A DNA stretch of 25,014 nucleotides from Chara braunii (GCA_003427395.1 BFEA01000354.1:862538-887551), one strand, 5' to 3'; positions 1-9,274 are shown, numbered from the stretch's first letter. Translations and numbers: made by a program. Notes: a model not told the origin generated them from the sequence alone.

Positions 1-247
1 GGCCACGCCTGCATAAAAACCCACAGCAAAGATCAGTCAAAGTACTCACACTGTCACACAGATTCAAACAGACATATAGAGCACAACACATTTAACATGT
101 ACTAAAAAAAAAAAGACACAAAAACACTATAAAACCCCAAAACACTTTCCAAGTTAAAATAAGCGTTCAACTATTTCAACGGAATCCCAACTTTTTCATT
201 ATTAGTCCAAATATGTCAGAACTGAATACACGATGTACCCTAAATCA
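1..247. other. AT-rich flank, no gene seen
   Basis: AT-rich sequence with short A-runs (for example 103-114). I see no coding region, RNA gene or repeat that recurs elsewhere in the window. It precedes the GC-rich palindromic repeat. Confidence 0.5.
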
Positions 248-258
248 CATACATGTCA

Positions 259-368
259 CTAGGGTTGCCAACGTTCGGGTTCGGCCAAACTCCCGAACCC
301 AAACCTGCCGAACGTTCGGCCCCCCTTTGGGGATGCATTCGGCCGTTCGGGCAGCACGCGGACCTAAG

Positions 369-418
<50 letters not shown>

Positions 419-535
419 CAAACAAATCTGGAAAAATATATATGTTATGCAGAAAAATAAAACGAACAACATTTGCCTCAGCGTTACATCCGAATTCCTG
501 ACCCAATTTGAAATAAAAATAAAATATGAAAAACA
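259..535. repeat. Dispersed repeat: palindromic GC-rich head, A-tract, AT-rich body
   Basis: A GC-rich head (about 259-363) is built from repeated GTTCGG/CCGAAC words and holds the perfect palindrome CCGAACGTTCGG near 307. A run of about 48 A (368-416) follows, then an AT-rich body whose words (ATATGTTATG, AGAAAAATAAA, CATTTGCCT) recur at 10294-10360 and 10624-10700. A head-like segment also recurs at 8918-9003. The same order at 10470-10700 shows this is an interspersed family. Its class is unknown. The A-tract between the parts could mark a retroposed unit, but I found no target-site duplication. Confidence 0.6.
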
Positions 536-544
536 AATAATAAG

Positions 545-1549
545 TGCAGTAGTAACCCTGTTCAGAAGTAGCCTGGGGCTCAGAACTCAGCCCCAGGAAA
601 CGCAGATCTGAGTTGGTCTGCGCTGGGCTGTGTGACCAAGACACGCCCAGGCCTGAGTCTGTCGAGTGTGGCTGTGTGACCGAACGCTGCACACAAGAAA
701 TTCAAGAGTCAAAGTCAACTGTAGAGTCCAAGGTACCGCACCCAGGCCCTTGGTTGGATACACTCACTTGTTGTGCGCAGGTACCCAGACTGTCCAGACA
801 GCATCCAAGACGGAGGGAATTCGGTTACAAGCCCATTTGGGCCCTCGTTCGCATTGAGATCTGGACGGCTGAGGGATACACCCGCGTCAACACTACATAA
901 GAGTCGACTTCCTGGCTTTGACATTCATTCAGTCTTGCGTCGACGCCGACTTCACGCGTTGACTTTGACGCTGGTGCGACGCTGCGACACTGGCTGGACG
1001 TTGGCACTTGAGCACATACATCGACACGCTGCTGGTTCGACATGGTGGCTGGCTGGCAATTGTCTTCTGGGCATGCTGACGTGGCAGCTGCCACGTGCCG
1101 CCGCTGACGTGGCTGCTGCCACTTGTACTCTTGCTGACGTGGCGGGGCTCCGTGATTGATAGTGCTGTTCTTATTCATCGTCACTCGAAAGGAGATCAAG
1201 ATTGTGGGGCCAATGTAGATACGTATCTGGTCTCTTGATGTTGACATTGCTCCAGCTCGCCGATGATGACAAGTTGACGTGCCCCGTGGCACATTGAGCT
1301 AGAACTTCAGATTTGTGCTCGGACTATTGATTATTGAGGTGGCGAGAGAGAAGGGAGCCCGAAGCAGAAGCGGGCATTGTTCTTCTTCTCAAATCTAAGT
1401 CTATTCTCCCTTCCCTCTCGTTCGTCTGTGTATGTTTCCCCATCTCTTTCTATCCGGACACAATTATGATTATTGGCATTCATCAGCAGGTTGACGTCTA
1501 TCTGAGCTGGCATTGTTGACAAGTGTCTTAACGATCTGGGTTCATTGCA
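545..1549 (+). repeat. 5' LTR of the chromovirus
   Basis: This repeat aligns end to end with 7490-8509. Over 1141-1540 against 8101-8500 I counted 11 differences, about 97% identity, mostly transitions. The upstream half also differs by small indels near 769-800, 870-880 and 995-1010. If it starts at TG (545) and ends at CA (1549) it has canonical LTR ends. The sequence CTACATAAGAG near 893 is a possible TATA-like element, also present near 7842. Four ACGT-core motifs, including a CACGTG G-box, cluster at 1077-1143. Confidence 0.9.
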
Positions 1550-2154
1550 ATTTGGTATCGGAGCTATACTTCCGCTGATGTGAGGAACGACGACGACTTG
1601 TATGAAGACGGTGGAAGTGGTGACGTCTACAACACATGAGCTAACATGGACAAGAGAGGGACAGCGCAGGTCAGGTGCTGACGTGGCATTGGTATCTCGA
1701 CAAGGGAAGACCATCAGGATCACACTGCGATCCAAATTCCGATCAACCGCATCCGCGATCAAGACAGCACTGCTGACGTGGCCGATGACTGTTAAGGAGT
1801 GCTGACGTGGCATTGCTGACTCACCACTCGTTTATTGTGGTGAGAGGCTTCAAGCTGACGTGGCACTGTCTGACATGGCACTCCATTACCTGGCTTACGT
1901 GGCATTGTATGACGCGCTGGTACCGCTCCTGACGTGTATTCCACTGATGTTGTTGACTGGACCATAGTGTTGACGTGGCAGACTCGAGCGCTGCTGTGTC
2001 GGCACACCAGGGGATATACGTGGCAGGCAGGAAAGTGACCGATGACATCAATGCACATTGCTGACGTGCACCCCATTGATGACTATGATTGGACATGCTG
2101 ACCTGGCAAACTCTTCGAGCTGCTGAGTTGGCATGCCAGGGGTGATACGTGGCA
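1077..2154 (+). promoter_or_regulatory. Array of TGACGTGGCA / ACGT-core motifs in LTR and leader
   Basis: I count 17 ACGT-core sites of the type (T)GACGTGGCA between these positions, starting at about 1077, 1092 (CACGTG), 1105, 1135, 1275, 1492, 1621, 1679, 1774, 1803, 1856, 1895, 1930, 1971, 2016, 2062 and 2145. Degenerate relatives lie at about 1871, 2099 and 2124. In plants TGACGTGG/CACGTG is a known bZIP-binding core. The sites are mostly in one orientation and irregularly spaced (typically 30-100 bp). They may be transcription-factor sites or the remains of an expanded short repeat. Regulation is inferred, not shown. Confidence 0.5.
1553..1564 (+). other. Primer-binding site (tRNA-iMet type)
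   Basis: TGGTATCGGAGC lies three bases after the end of the 5' LTR. It differs at one position from TGGTATCAGAGC, the usual plant LTR-element primer site complementary to the 3' end of initiator Met tRNA. It marks the 5' boundary of the internal region and the start of minus-strand cDNA synthesis. Confidence 0.85.
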
Positions 2155-2750
2155 GTCACGGTTGTGCCTAAGTAAGAGTTGCATTCTGATGACCGAAGCG
2201 GCACGGCTAGAAGACTGTCGTGGCTGTGGTGCCAAGTGTCAGATTGGGTGCTGATCATACATGACTGAAGAAGAAGCAGCAGCAAGGGAAGAACGCTAAC
2301 TATTATTGTGATATTGTTGGCGGACTTACCTGTTGTCTTGTGTTGTGTTGTGTGCCTGTGTACTTACTTGTGTGTGTTGATGATCATGCTGGCCTGAGTT
2401 GCGGTTCCTGAAATAGAATAGAACGTCATCACATTGAAATTAGAACAACAATCAAACTTAGTAAAATTCTTGTTCCTTGTTATTAAAACTTTTTGTTCAG
2501 ATAGTGTGAATCTGGTTCGGATAACCGTTAAAATTATTCTCTCTTTTATTTATTTTTGCGGTAGAACAACCTGGCCGACGAATTTTCTTGTTTATATCCT
2601 CCAAAAATGTCTTACTTATGGAAATGTTTGCAAAAGTCTATTCTGACGAGATTCGTGACCACATTCTTGTTTCCTATTCCGATCACGCTCACGCTCTCCG
2701 TGGGTGAAGGACCGTCTGAGCTTAAGACTCGGAGGCAGTCTGAGAATAAA
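1565..2750 (+). other. Long untranslated leader of the retrotransposon
   Basis: About 1.2 kb separates the primer site from the first gag-like coding sequence. Reading frames here on both strands follow the repeated GACGTGGCA words and resemble no protein, so I treat the stretch as leader. It contains most of the ACGT motif array, an imperfect ~128-bp-offset duplication (1971-2030 and 2099-2160), a GT-rich patch (2330-2375) and an AT-rich part (2430-2650). Confidence 0.6.
1971..2160 (+). repeat. Imperfect direct duplication in the leader
   Basis: Segments beginning at 1971 and 2099 share the same ordered words: TGACSTGGCA, then a CTCGAGC-like block, CTGCTGWGTYGGCA, CCAGGGG and ATACGTGGCAG. 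The offset is about 128 bp. The duplication shows how the ACGT motifs may have multiplied, as units copied in tandem and then diverged. Confidence 0.65.
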
Positions 2751-2758
2751 AACAAGAG

Positions 2759-3779
2759 TTGTTGGCCTTATGGAACCAGTTCTTGACCGAGGTACATCTG
2801 TCTGGACCGGATGCTGAACAACACATCCGTGATAGATTTTATTTGCAGACGGTTGAAGACCGTCTGAAGAAATCTATCACAGTTGTGGAGGTTGTGGCAA
2901 CGGACCGAAGTCTCCAAACTGATTACCCAGGGCCGACAGGCGTTGGACCAGTTTACCTTGAAGCAGCTGGAAGAAATAATGGAAGCGGCTCGTAAAGGCG
3001 AGACTAAGCCAAAAGTAATTGAGGCTACGATTGACACAAATATCCAGCAGTTGAAAGAAACATTAGTCGTGGAAGAAAGAAAGAAAGAAAAATTGGCCAG
3101 AAGAAGAGAACAGGAACAAAGAAGAGGACAAAGAGTTAAAGAAATTAGACAGGAAATTGGAACAGAAGTTGGAGAACAGACTGACATGTCACATACATTG
3201 TCTCATATTGTGACCTACCTTACCTTTCTGGAAGAGAAAATCGACAGGCAGCAAACTCAGTTAGATGAGCTTGTTGTAGGATTACGAACCATCGCTAATA
3301 TTGTGAAAGGAAAGAACCAGATAGAGGGTGAGGAAAAACAAGAAGAAAAAAAACAGAAGAAAGAAGTGAGAAAGTTGATGGGAGATGCTATGAAGTCTGT
3401 TGGACTAACAATTCAGACAACGACAAATGGGAATGGACCACCGAGTCCACCATCCTCTTCGTCTAACTCTTCTCATTCGTCTCCTTTTCCCAAGTCTCCT
3501 TCTTCGACAACTCCGAGTAAGACAAGTGTTGAACCGAAGAAGCCAAAGAAGAAAGAAAAAGTGAAAATGAAGTTGTCTTTTACGTTTAGTAACAAGAAAG
3601 ACGAGAGTTTGTTGCTTTGCATTGCCGAAATCCAAATGTATGTGAGCACCGCTCCGGTCGAACCGGAGTCCCAAGTTGCGTTCACTACCTCTTGCATGGG
3701 TGGTGAGGCCAAACAATGGGTGTTGGCCGAGGCCAATGCCGCGGGGTTCGAAGACATCGCGAATGGGCAAAGACCCTGA
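2759..3779 (+). pseudogene. gag: gag, N-terminal and linker part (degenerate)
   Basis: This is the 5' part of the structural Gag protein, which forms the virus-like particle. The open frame 2883-3779 encodes a Lys/Glu/Arg-rich, coiled-coil-like segment (about residues 45-170), a Ser/Pro/Thr-rich linker (about 180-220), a Lys cluster that could act as a nuclear-localisation signal, and then the start of a capsid-like domain. No ATG in this frame begins the protein convincingly. Another frame from 2759 shows plausible protein upstream, so the true start is lost or shifted. The frame closes at a stop (3777-3779) produced by an apparent one-base loss near 3762. The capsid continues in the next frame. 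Confidence 0.75.
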
Positions 3780-4251
3780 CACTGAAACAATTCTTGGCAA
3801 AGATCAAAGACCGTTTTCTCGATAAGACGACCGCCGATAAGGCGTTTGACCAATTAACATCGATTTGTCAAACGCATTGGACGTCGGTCGAGGCTTTGTC
3901 CCGTGAAGTCGATTGATTGCTGCAGGTTCCAGGATTGAACTTGCAGGACAGCCAAGTGTTGTACATCTGCAGGACAGCCAAGTGTTGTACATCTACTCCC
4001 GCGCATTGCCTGAGCCCATCCGGGGACACCTGGTGGTCGAGGCGAAGTCCGTTAAGTGTAATTATAGGCAATTTCGCGATCTTGCTCTGCAAAGGGAGCA
4101 GATGACTTCTCAAGTCAAAAACTCCTATGCAGCCGTAGTTAAGTCTGGAGGAGGAGGAGGAAGGACGTATAATGGAAAGCGAGTTCTCTGGCGACAAAAC
4201 CGCCAAGACCACACCCTTGTCGTCTTCGATGACGACACAGTGGAAAAGTGA
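3763..4251 (+). pseudogene. gag: gag, capsid part (retrotransposon gag domain, frameshifted)
   Basis: This is the capsid continuation of Gag. Residues such as TLKQFLAKIKDRF and the later LPEPIRGHLV are typical of the plant retrotransposon gag domain, which assembles the particle shell. Three lesions are visible: the frame shift near 3762, a TGA at 3914-3916 where the context suggests a former CGA arginine codon, and a 26-bp exact tandem duplication (3942-3993) that changes frame. Past the duplication the domain is readable in the third frame to 4251, ending in a Gly-rich stretch. The family assignment is by pattern, not by search. Confidence 0.8.
3942..3993 (+). repeat. Exact 26-bp tandem duplication inside gag
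   Basis: Two identical 26-base units lie head to tail at 3942-3967 and 3968-3993. Because 26 is not a multiple of three, the duplication shifts the capsid reading frame, and the capsid motifs resume in a different frame immediately after it. Confidence 0.95.
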
Positions 4252-4749
4252 CCATTAGAAAATAAGGATAACAACAGTGACTCCGGGAAGGGGGAAGTCA
4301 CTGTTGTTGTGGCCACCAAGGGAGGGTCACCCGGAAACCGAGACCGTTCCCATGGCACCCTGACATTGCCGACGGGAAGCCATGGTTGAAGATGGGAATG
4401 ACTCGCGAGACTTGGCAAGAGCGCATGGACAATGCGCAATGTCTTAAATGCGGCACACCGGGACATGTGATCGCATATTGCCCTATGATCCGCAACCCAA
4501 AAGCGAGCAGCCAGTAGGAGTAACTTCTGCTCCTACTAAGATAAAGGGTAAGGACGAACGGACAGGTAAGGCACCTACGAACCCTTCCTACCCTTCTTCT
4601 CATATGGCAGAGGATGATTCTTCCTTAGCCCATCATCCAGACCGCCCTGACATTGTCCTATGTTCCGTCTCTCTGGATGACTCCCTTGACGAGCTAGGTA
4701 ATGAATTGCTAGCTTATGGGCTCGAAAAGCAAAGTCTAAGGGCGAATTA
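4252..4749 (+). pseudogene. gag: gag, nucleocapsid with CCHC zinc knuckle, and spacer to protease
   Basis: A retroviral-type zinc knuckle, C-X2-C-X4-H-X4-C (CLKCGTPGHVIAYC), is encoded at 4440-4481. In Gag this binds the element's RNA for packaging. The surrounding frame is broken upstream (stop at 4251) and the knuckle lies in a different frame from the last capsid segment, so at least one more shift is needed. From 4490 to 4749 the sequence is a low-complexity linker leading to protease. I see no other domain here. Confidence 0.8.
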
Positions 4750-5337
4750 TTGTTTGCAGATGTTGAAATCGCACGAACACGAGTTGGTGCGTTGTTGGAC
4801 CCTAGATCGACGAGGTCCCACATCTCCGAGAAGGCAATTCGCAAGTTGCATTTCGAAATGAAGGTGAAAGACTTGTCTCGACCTATCACGTCTATGTTAA
4901 CCGACAAAAGTACGATCACTGTCTCTCAATACGTTGATCGTATTAAGTGTCAATTCAGAATGAGGGAGGGAAAGAAGATTGTGCATGAGTTATCTTTCCT
5001 CATAGAGAAGAATCTGCCTTTTGATCTCATTCTGGGTATGGGCTGGCACGAGGAAGTCAACCTGGATATCGATTTCAAAGGCAAGATTGTGCAACTTAAA
5101 GATGCACAATCTGAAATGAAACCAATTAAGTTATATCATAAATTTGGTTCTGATTCTAGTTTGTCTTTTTGTTGTATGAGTTACCCAGCTTTTCGTTCGA
5201 TGGTTTCGAAGAAAAAGTTGGAACGGGAAGTCATGTTTGTATTGGTAAAGAAAACCGGTGAGTCTTTTTTTCCATGCCCTCCAACTATTGAAAGTCTTCT
5301 TTCAGAATATAAGGATTTGCAGCTTGAACCTACCTGA
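4750..5337 (+). pseudogene. pol: pol: aspartic protease domain (active site altered)
   Basis: This is a retropepsin-like protease that would cut the Gag-Pol polyprotein. The catalytic loop reads LLDPRSTRSHIS where family members have a D-S/T-G motif. The Asp is kept but the Gly position is Arg, so activity is unlikely. The later LILGMGWHEEVNLDIDF matches the second conserved ILGMxWL segment of Ty3/gypsy proteases. The C-terminal part is the connector to RT. The frame ends in TGA at 5335-5337, but recognisable RT sequence continues in the same frame directly after it, so the stop is an internal nonsense codon. Confidence 0.85.
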
Positions 5338-5530
5338 ATTACTGAACGTGCTATTAAGCACACCATTGAAATCATTCCAGGTAGTAAAATTCCCAAGGGC
5401 CCTATCTATAGAATGTCTTCCAGGGAACTTGAGGAATTAAGGAAACAACTGCAGGACCTTACCGACAAGGGATGGATTCGCCCTAGTTCATCTCCCTATG
5501 GTGCACCTGCCTTGTTTGTGCCCCTATGCA
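5338..5530 (+). pseudogene. pol: pol: N-terminal fragment of reverse transcriptase (palm deleted)
   Basis: The frame continues from protease with HTIEIIPGSK, GPIYRMSSRELEELRKQL, GWIRPSSSPYGAPALFVP, the classical start of a Ty3/gypsy RT. Directly after the ALFVP motif the sequence jumps to words that belong just before RNase H. The catalytic palm, including the YxDD box, and the thumb are therefore absent, a loss I estimate at 150-180 residues from the usual family length. The junction lies near 5515-5535. This copy cannot encode a working polymerase. Confidence 0.85.
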
Positions 5531-5940
5531 CTAACTCACTACCCTGTTTTGAAAATTGTTGATCCGTCTCTTCCCTTTATCGTTACTACTGACGCAAGTC
5601 AGTATGGGATTGGCGCAGTCCTCCAACAGAACAACGGCAATGGTTACAGACCAATTGAGTTTATGTCCGCACGATTGTCATAAAAAAAGGTCGCCAACTG
5701 CACGTATGAAAGAGAATTGTATGCTTTAGTCTATGGGCTGGACACATGGAAACACTACTTGTTAAGGAGACACTTCACTGTGTACTCAGACCACTCGACA
5801 CTCAAGTGGATAAAGACACAGCCTCGACTCTTTGATAAGCTAGTACGATGGTCTGCATTCATAGACACTTTTGATTTTCAGTTAAAAATTATCAAAGGAA
5901 AGTCTAACGTGGTTGCAGATGCATTGTCTAGAAGATGTGA
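5531..5940 (+). pseudogene. pol: pol: RNase H domain
   Basis: This is the RT-linked RNase H, which degrades the RNA strand of the cDNA hybrid. The frame shows PFIVTTDASQYGIGAVLQQ (with the first catalytic Asp), TYERELYALVYGL (the Glu helix), FTVYSDHSTLKW (second Asp) and NVVADALSRR (final Asp), so the catalytic residues are present. A TAA at 5681-5683 interrupts it between the first two motifs, and the same frame continues on the far side. It follows the RT deletion junction without further break. Confidence 0.88.
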
Positions 5941-6342
5941 TTTCTTTGGNGCTATTGTCTCTTACCTAGATGTTGGGAATGATTTGAAAGATAGAATTTG
6001 TCAAGGATATGCCACTGACCCTATATGGAAACCTATTATGGATGTTCTTGCAAAAGACCCAACCCTACTTCCCAACTATAAGGGAACCGATGGTTTGCTT
6101 TCCTTGTTAGACCAAACTGAACAGAGATCGTGTATTCCTCACCAGGAAGAAATTAAAAGTCTGCTTATTGGGAAATGTCACGACGCTGAAGGTCATTTTG
6201 GTTTCAAGAAAACTTACTCTGAGGTTAGAGAACGCTTTGAGTGGAAGGGATTGAAAGAAAACGTACTAACTTATGTTTGTGCATGTCTTGTGTGTCAGAG
6301 AAACAAACCCTCACATGGGAATCCACTTGGTCTTCTCAAAAC
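5941..6342 (+). pseudogene. pol: pol: integrase N-terminal zinc-binding domain
   Basis: This is the HHCC zinc-finger domain of integrase: HDAEGHFGF followed about 30 residues on by CACLVCQRNK, giving H-X-H and C-X2-C. It supports multimerisation and DNA end binding. A single ambiguous base (n) lies at 5950 in the RNase H-integrase linker. The frame runs on to a stop at 6368-6370, but integrase sequence resumes in another frame from about 6339. An A-run (6339-6342) is the likely site of a one-base slip. Confidence 0.88.
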
Positions 6343-6917
6343 CATTACCGATTCCAAGCGAACTAAGTGAGTCTATCTCGATTGATTTCATGAGCCTCAC
6401 CAAAAGGCGAAATGACAATAGTCAAGTAATGGTTATTGTGGATCGTTTATCTAAGTATGCCATGTTTATTCCCTTACCCGCAGAATCACGAACTGAACTT
6501 GTGATCCAAAAGTTTCAGATGCGATGGGTGACTGAGTATGGTTTCCCTCTCTCCATTGTATCTGACCGTGATGCCAGGTTCACGAGTATGCCATGGCAAA
6601 AGCTGATGGAAACATACGGTACACGTTTGACCATGTCATCAAGGCGACACCCTGAAACGAATGGACAAAGTGAACCGATGAACCGTTTGTGCCAGCAGCT
6701 TTTGCGCATGTATGTGAGACCCGATCAGATTGATTGGGATGAGAACTTACCCAAAATAGCAAGTGCATACAATAGTAGTGTCCATACTGCTAGAGGGCGA
6801 ACACCAAATGCATTGCATAAGGGGTGGAAACCTAAGCATCCCATTGATATGCTGACAAGGGACCAATTCCTTAGGTTACCTCCAGGGACCCGGGAATATG
6901 CAGTATTGTTCCAATAA
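6343..6917 (+). pseudogene. pol: pol: integrase catalytic core (DDE)
   Basis: This is the integrase core that inserts the cDNA into host DNA. The first Asp lies in SISIDFMSL, the second in IVSDRDARFTS, and the Glu in ETNGQSEPMNR, so the D,D-35-E triad is retained. The downstream helix region (LPKIASAYNSSVH) is also normal for the family. The frame closes with TAA at 6915-6917 after AVLFQ. Because the same frame continues with integrase C-terminal sequence, this is an internal nonsense codon. Confidence 0.9.
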
Positions 6918-7241
6918 GACATTAAGAAAGTAAAGGATAATCTAAAGAAAACTCAGGACCGGATGATTGAACAAGCTGATAAGCATCGCCGGCCATCGAC
7001 ATTCCAGGTAGGTGATCTCGTCTGGGTGAAGTCCAAAGAGTTTTCACTAAAAGAAGAGGTGTCTCAAAAACAATTGCCTGTCTATTTTGGACCCTGGGAA
7101 GTTCTTAAAATAATTGGGGATGCAGAGGGACCGTCTTACCGTATTGATATTCCCCCTCACCTCAAAACATATCCTGTCTTTCACGCGTCCAAATTGCTAC
7201 CTTATGTAGAAGGAATGAGTTCCCACATAGAACGTCTATGA
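6918..7241 (+). pseudogene. pol: pol: integrase C-terminal GPY/F-type module
   Basis: Downstream of the TAA, in the same frame, lies the integrase tail: FQVGDLVWVK, FGPWEVLKII, and YPVFHASKLLPY. This is the GPY/F (SH3-like) module that joins the core to the chromodomain in chromoviruses and contributes to DNA binding. The frame closes at 7239-7241 and the chromodomain reads in another frame that overlaps by four bases, pointing to a further small indel. Confidence 0.85.
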
Positions 7242-7450
7242 TTCCGCCAGACATGGATGGCGGATATGAAGTGGACAGAATCACAGAGCATGGGTACTTT
7301 TCTAGAGGTGCACGTGGACGACCTCAGAAGCAGTTCAAGGTACGTTTCAAGTCTCAAGCACCATCAGAGGATAGATGGTTTAGTAAACGAGAATTACTCG
7401 AAATTGCTCCTGATATTGTCGCTGCTTATGAACGAGGGTTAAAGTCTTAA
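7238..7450 (+). pseudogene. pol: pol: C-terminal chromodomain
   Basis: The last 70 residues contain YEVDRITEHGYF, QFKVRFKSQAPSEDRWFSK and LLEIAPDIVAAYERG. These match the three-strand plus helix pattern of retrotransposon chromodomains, which steer integration toward marked chromatin. The second aromatic-cage position is RWF instead of the usual TWE-type sequence, so it may belong to the group of chromodomains lacking a full cage. It ends with TAA at 7448-7450, the natural-looking end of pol. Confidence 0.8.
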
Positions 7451-7460
7451 ATATTCCTGC

Positions 7461-7489
7461 GGTGGAACTCGAAAATGGGCCGGCAGGAA
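7461..7489 (+). other. Possible polypurine tract before the 3' LTR
   Basis: The sequence immediately before the TG at 7490 is purine-rich (GGCAGGAA), with further purines at 7471-7478. It sits where the plus-strand primer should be. It is short and interrupted, so the call is tentative. Confidence 0.4.
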
Positions 7490-8509
7490 TGTAGTGACCC
7501 TGTTCAGAAGTAGCCTGGGGCTCAAAACTCAGCCCCAAGAAACACAGATATGAGTTGGTCTGCGCTGGGCTGTGTGACCAAGACACGCCCAGGCCTGAGT
7601 CTGTCGAGTGTGGCTGTGTTACCGAACGCTGCACACAAGAAATTCAAGAGTCAAAGTCAACTGTAGAGTCAAAGGTACCGCACCCAGGCCCTTGGTTGGA
7701 TACACTCACTTGTTGTGAGTTGTAACCAGACAGCATCCAGGACGGAGGGAATTCGGTTTCAGGCCAATCTGGGCCCTCATTCGCATTGAGATCTAGACGG
7801 CTGAGGGATACAGCATCCGGGGTCCAGACCCCGCGTCAACACTACATAAGAGCTGACTTCCTGGCTTTGACATTCATTCAGTCTTGCGTCAATGCTGACT
7901 TCACGCGTTGACTTTGACGCTGGTGCGATGCTGCGACACTGGTTGGACGTTGGCTCTACGCTGGCACTTGAGCAGATACGGCGACGCGCTGCTGGTTCGG
8001 CATGGTGGCTGGCTGGCAATTGTCTTCTGGGCATGCTGACGTGGCAGCTGCCACGCGCCGCCGCTGACGTGGCTGCTGCCACTTGTAGTCTTGCTGACAT
8101 GGCGGGGCTACGTGATTGATAGTGCTGTTCTTATTCATCGTCACTCGGAAGGAGATCAAGACTGTGGGGCGAATGTAGATACGTACCTGGTCTCTTGATG
8201 TTGACATTGCTCCAGCTCGTCGATGATGACAAGTTGATGTGCCCCGTGGCACATTGAGCTAGAACTTCAGATTTGTGCTCGAACTATTGATTATTGAGGT
8301 GGCGAGAGAGAAGGGAGCCCGAAGCAGAAGCGGGCATTGTTCTTCTTCTCAAATCTAAGTCTATTCTCCCTTCCCTCTCATTCGTCTGTGTATGTTTCCC
8401 CATCTCTTTCTATCTGGACACAATTATGATTATTGACATTCATCAGCAGGTTGACGTCTATCTGAGCTGGCATTGTTGACAAGTGTCTTAACGATCTGGG
8501 TTCATTGGA
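7490..8509 (+). repeat. 3' LTR of the chromovirus
   Basis: This is the direct repeat of 545-1549, starting with TG and aligning to the end of the 5' copy. It carries a ~17-bp extra segment near 7812-7828 and an ~11-bp one near 7953-7963. Several ACGT motifs intact in the 5' copy are changed here: CACGTG to CACGCG near 8052, TGACGTGGC to TGACATGGC near 8095, and TGACGTGCC to TGATGTGCC near 8235. LTR homology stops near 8507-8509 and the flank continues with ATAAG. Confidence 0.9.
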
Positions 8510-8550
8510 TAAGAAGAAAAACAAGTAAAAATGAAAAGAGAATTAAAATT

Positions 8551-8880
8551 AGTGAGTGGGCGAGCACGTTTTGGACACTGCCATCTTTGGCGATTTTTCA
8601 TTTTTTCTTGGGATAGCCAAATGCCCTGAAAATTTACAGATGTGTATCTCATATAATATAAAGCTCATAAAAAGTAATAAAATATTTGAGGCACCAAAAT
8701 AAAAACAGAATAACAAGTGAAAAGTGAAGAAAAAAAAAAACTGAGTGGCCGAGCACATTTTGACACCGCCATCTTTGGCGATTTTTCAATTTTTTTTTGG
8801 CTTGGCAAAATCCCTTGAAATTTTACATGCATGTAAGGCATGCCATACTAAAGTCACAAAAAAAAAATCAACCAAAAAAA
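8551..8880. repeat. Two direct copies of a ~190-bp AT-rich unit
   Basis: A GAGTGGSCGAGCAC / CCATCTTTGGCGATTTTTC block occurs at about 8553-8605 and again at about 8743-8792. Each is followed by a T-run, a GCCCTTGAAA-like word and ACA-rich AT sequence. The copies are tandem and diverged. No coding potential is evident. Confidence 0.65.
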
Positions 8881-8889
8881 ATACTTTTT

Positions 8890-9010
8890 GGGCCCCGAAA
8901 TGTTTTTTGGTGGGGGCCGAACCCCTTCAGGTTCAGACCCCGAACGGGACCCCGAACGCCTGAACGTTCGGGGGTCGGCCCCGGGGGCCCCGAACGTTCG
9001 GGCTGGTAAC
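8890..9010. repeat. Third copy of the GTTCGG palindromic head
   Basis: GC-rich sequence with repeated CCCGAACG / CGTTCGGG words, including a 14-bp perfect palindrome CCCGAACGTTCGGG near 8990 and a second AACGTT-centred site near 8964. It resembles the heads at 259-363 and 10470-10573. The A-tract and AT-rich body are not present in the same order here. Confidence 0.55.
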
Positions 9011-9270
9011 TATGCATGTCACACCAAAAACAAAAAACAATAAAAAGCAAAAAATCAGGGCAATTTGACAGTTTGTGTAAATTCGCCGAAAATAACACAC
9101 CCCAAAATATATACATATATACATATATACATGTACATATCTGCCTATCACAGGCTATCAAATACGTTCAGCATGCACGAGGGGACATTTATGCTGACAA
9201 TGTTCACTTCATTGCTGCAAAAGAGAGAAATACTGCCACGCAACACCAAATACGCAACGAGTACTGCTAC

Positions 9271-9274
<4 letters not shown>

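Larger units (their letters stand above)
545..8509 (+). mobile_element. Ty3/gypsy chromovirus LTR retrotransposon, degenerate
   Basis: Two direct ~1-kb terminal repeats flank an internal region whose domains appear in Ty3/gypsy order: gag with a CCHC knuckle, aspartic protease, RT, RNase H, integrase, and a C-terminal chromodomain. The chromodomain places it in the chromovirus branch. A primer-binding site follows the 5' LTR and a short purine-rich stretch precedes the 3' LTR. The flanks share TAAG/ATAAG (540-544 and 8509-8513), a plausible target-site duplication, although the exact ends are ambiguous by a few bases. The copy is dead: it has frameshifts in gag and integrase, several in-frame stops, a changed protease active site and loss of the RT palm. 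LTR and leader are unusually rich in ACGT-core motifs. Confidence 0.93.

Noticed and set aside
213-692. Lys- or Phe-rich open frames
   Set aside because: They are driven by the A-tract at 368-416 and have no conserved domain.
1331-2285. Minus-strand frames of 154-160 codons in the retrotransposon leader
   Set aside because: Their composition follows the repeated CCACGTCAGC words of the motif array. No recognisable protein and no conserved start.
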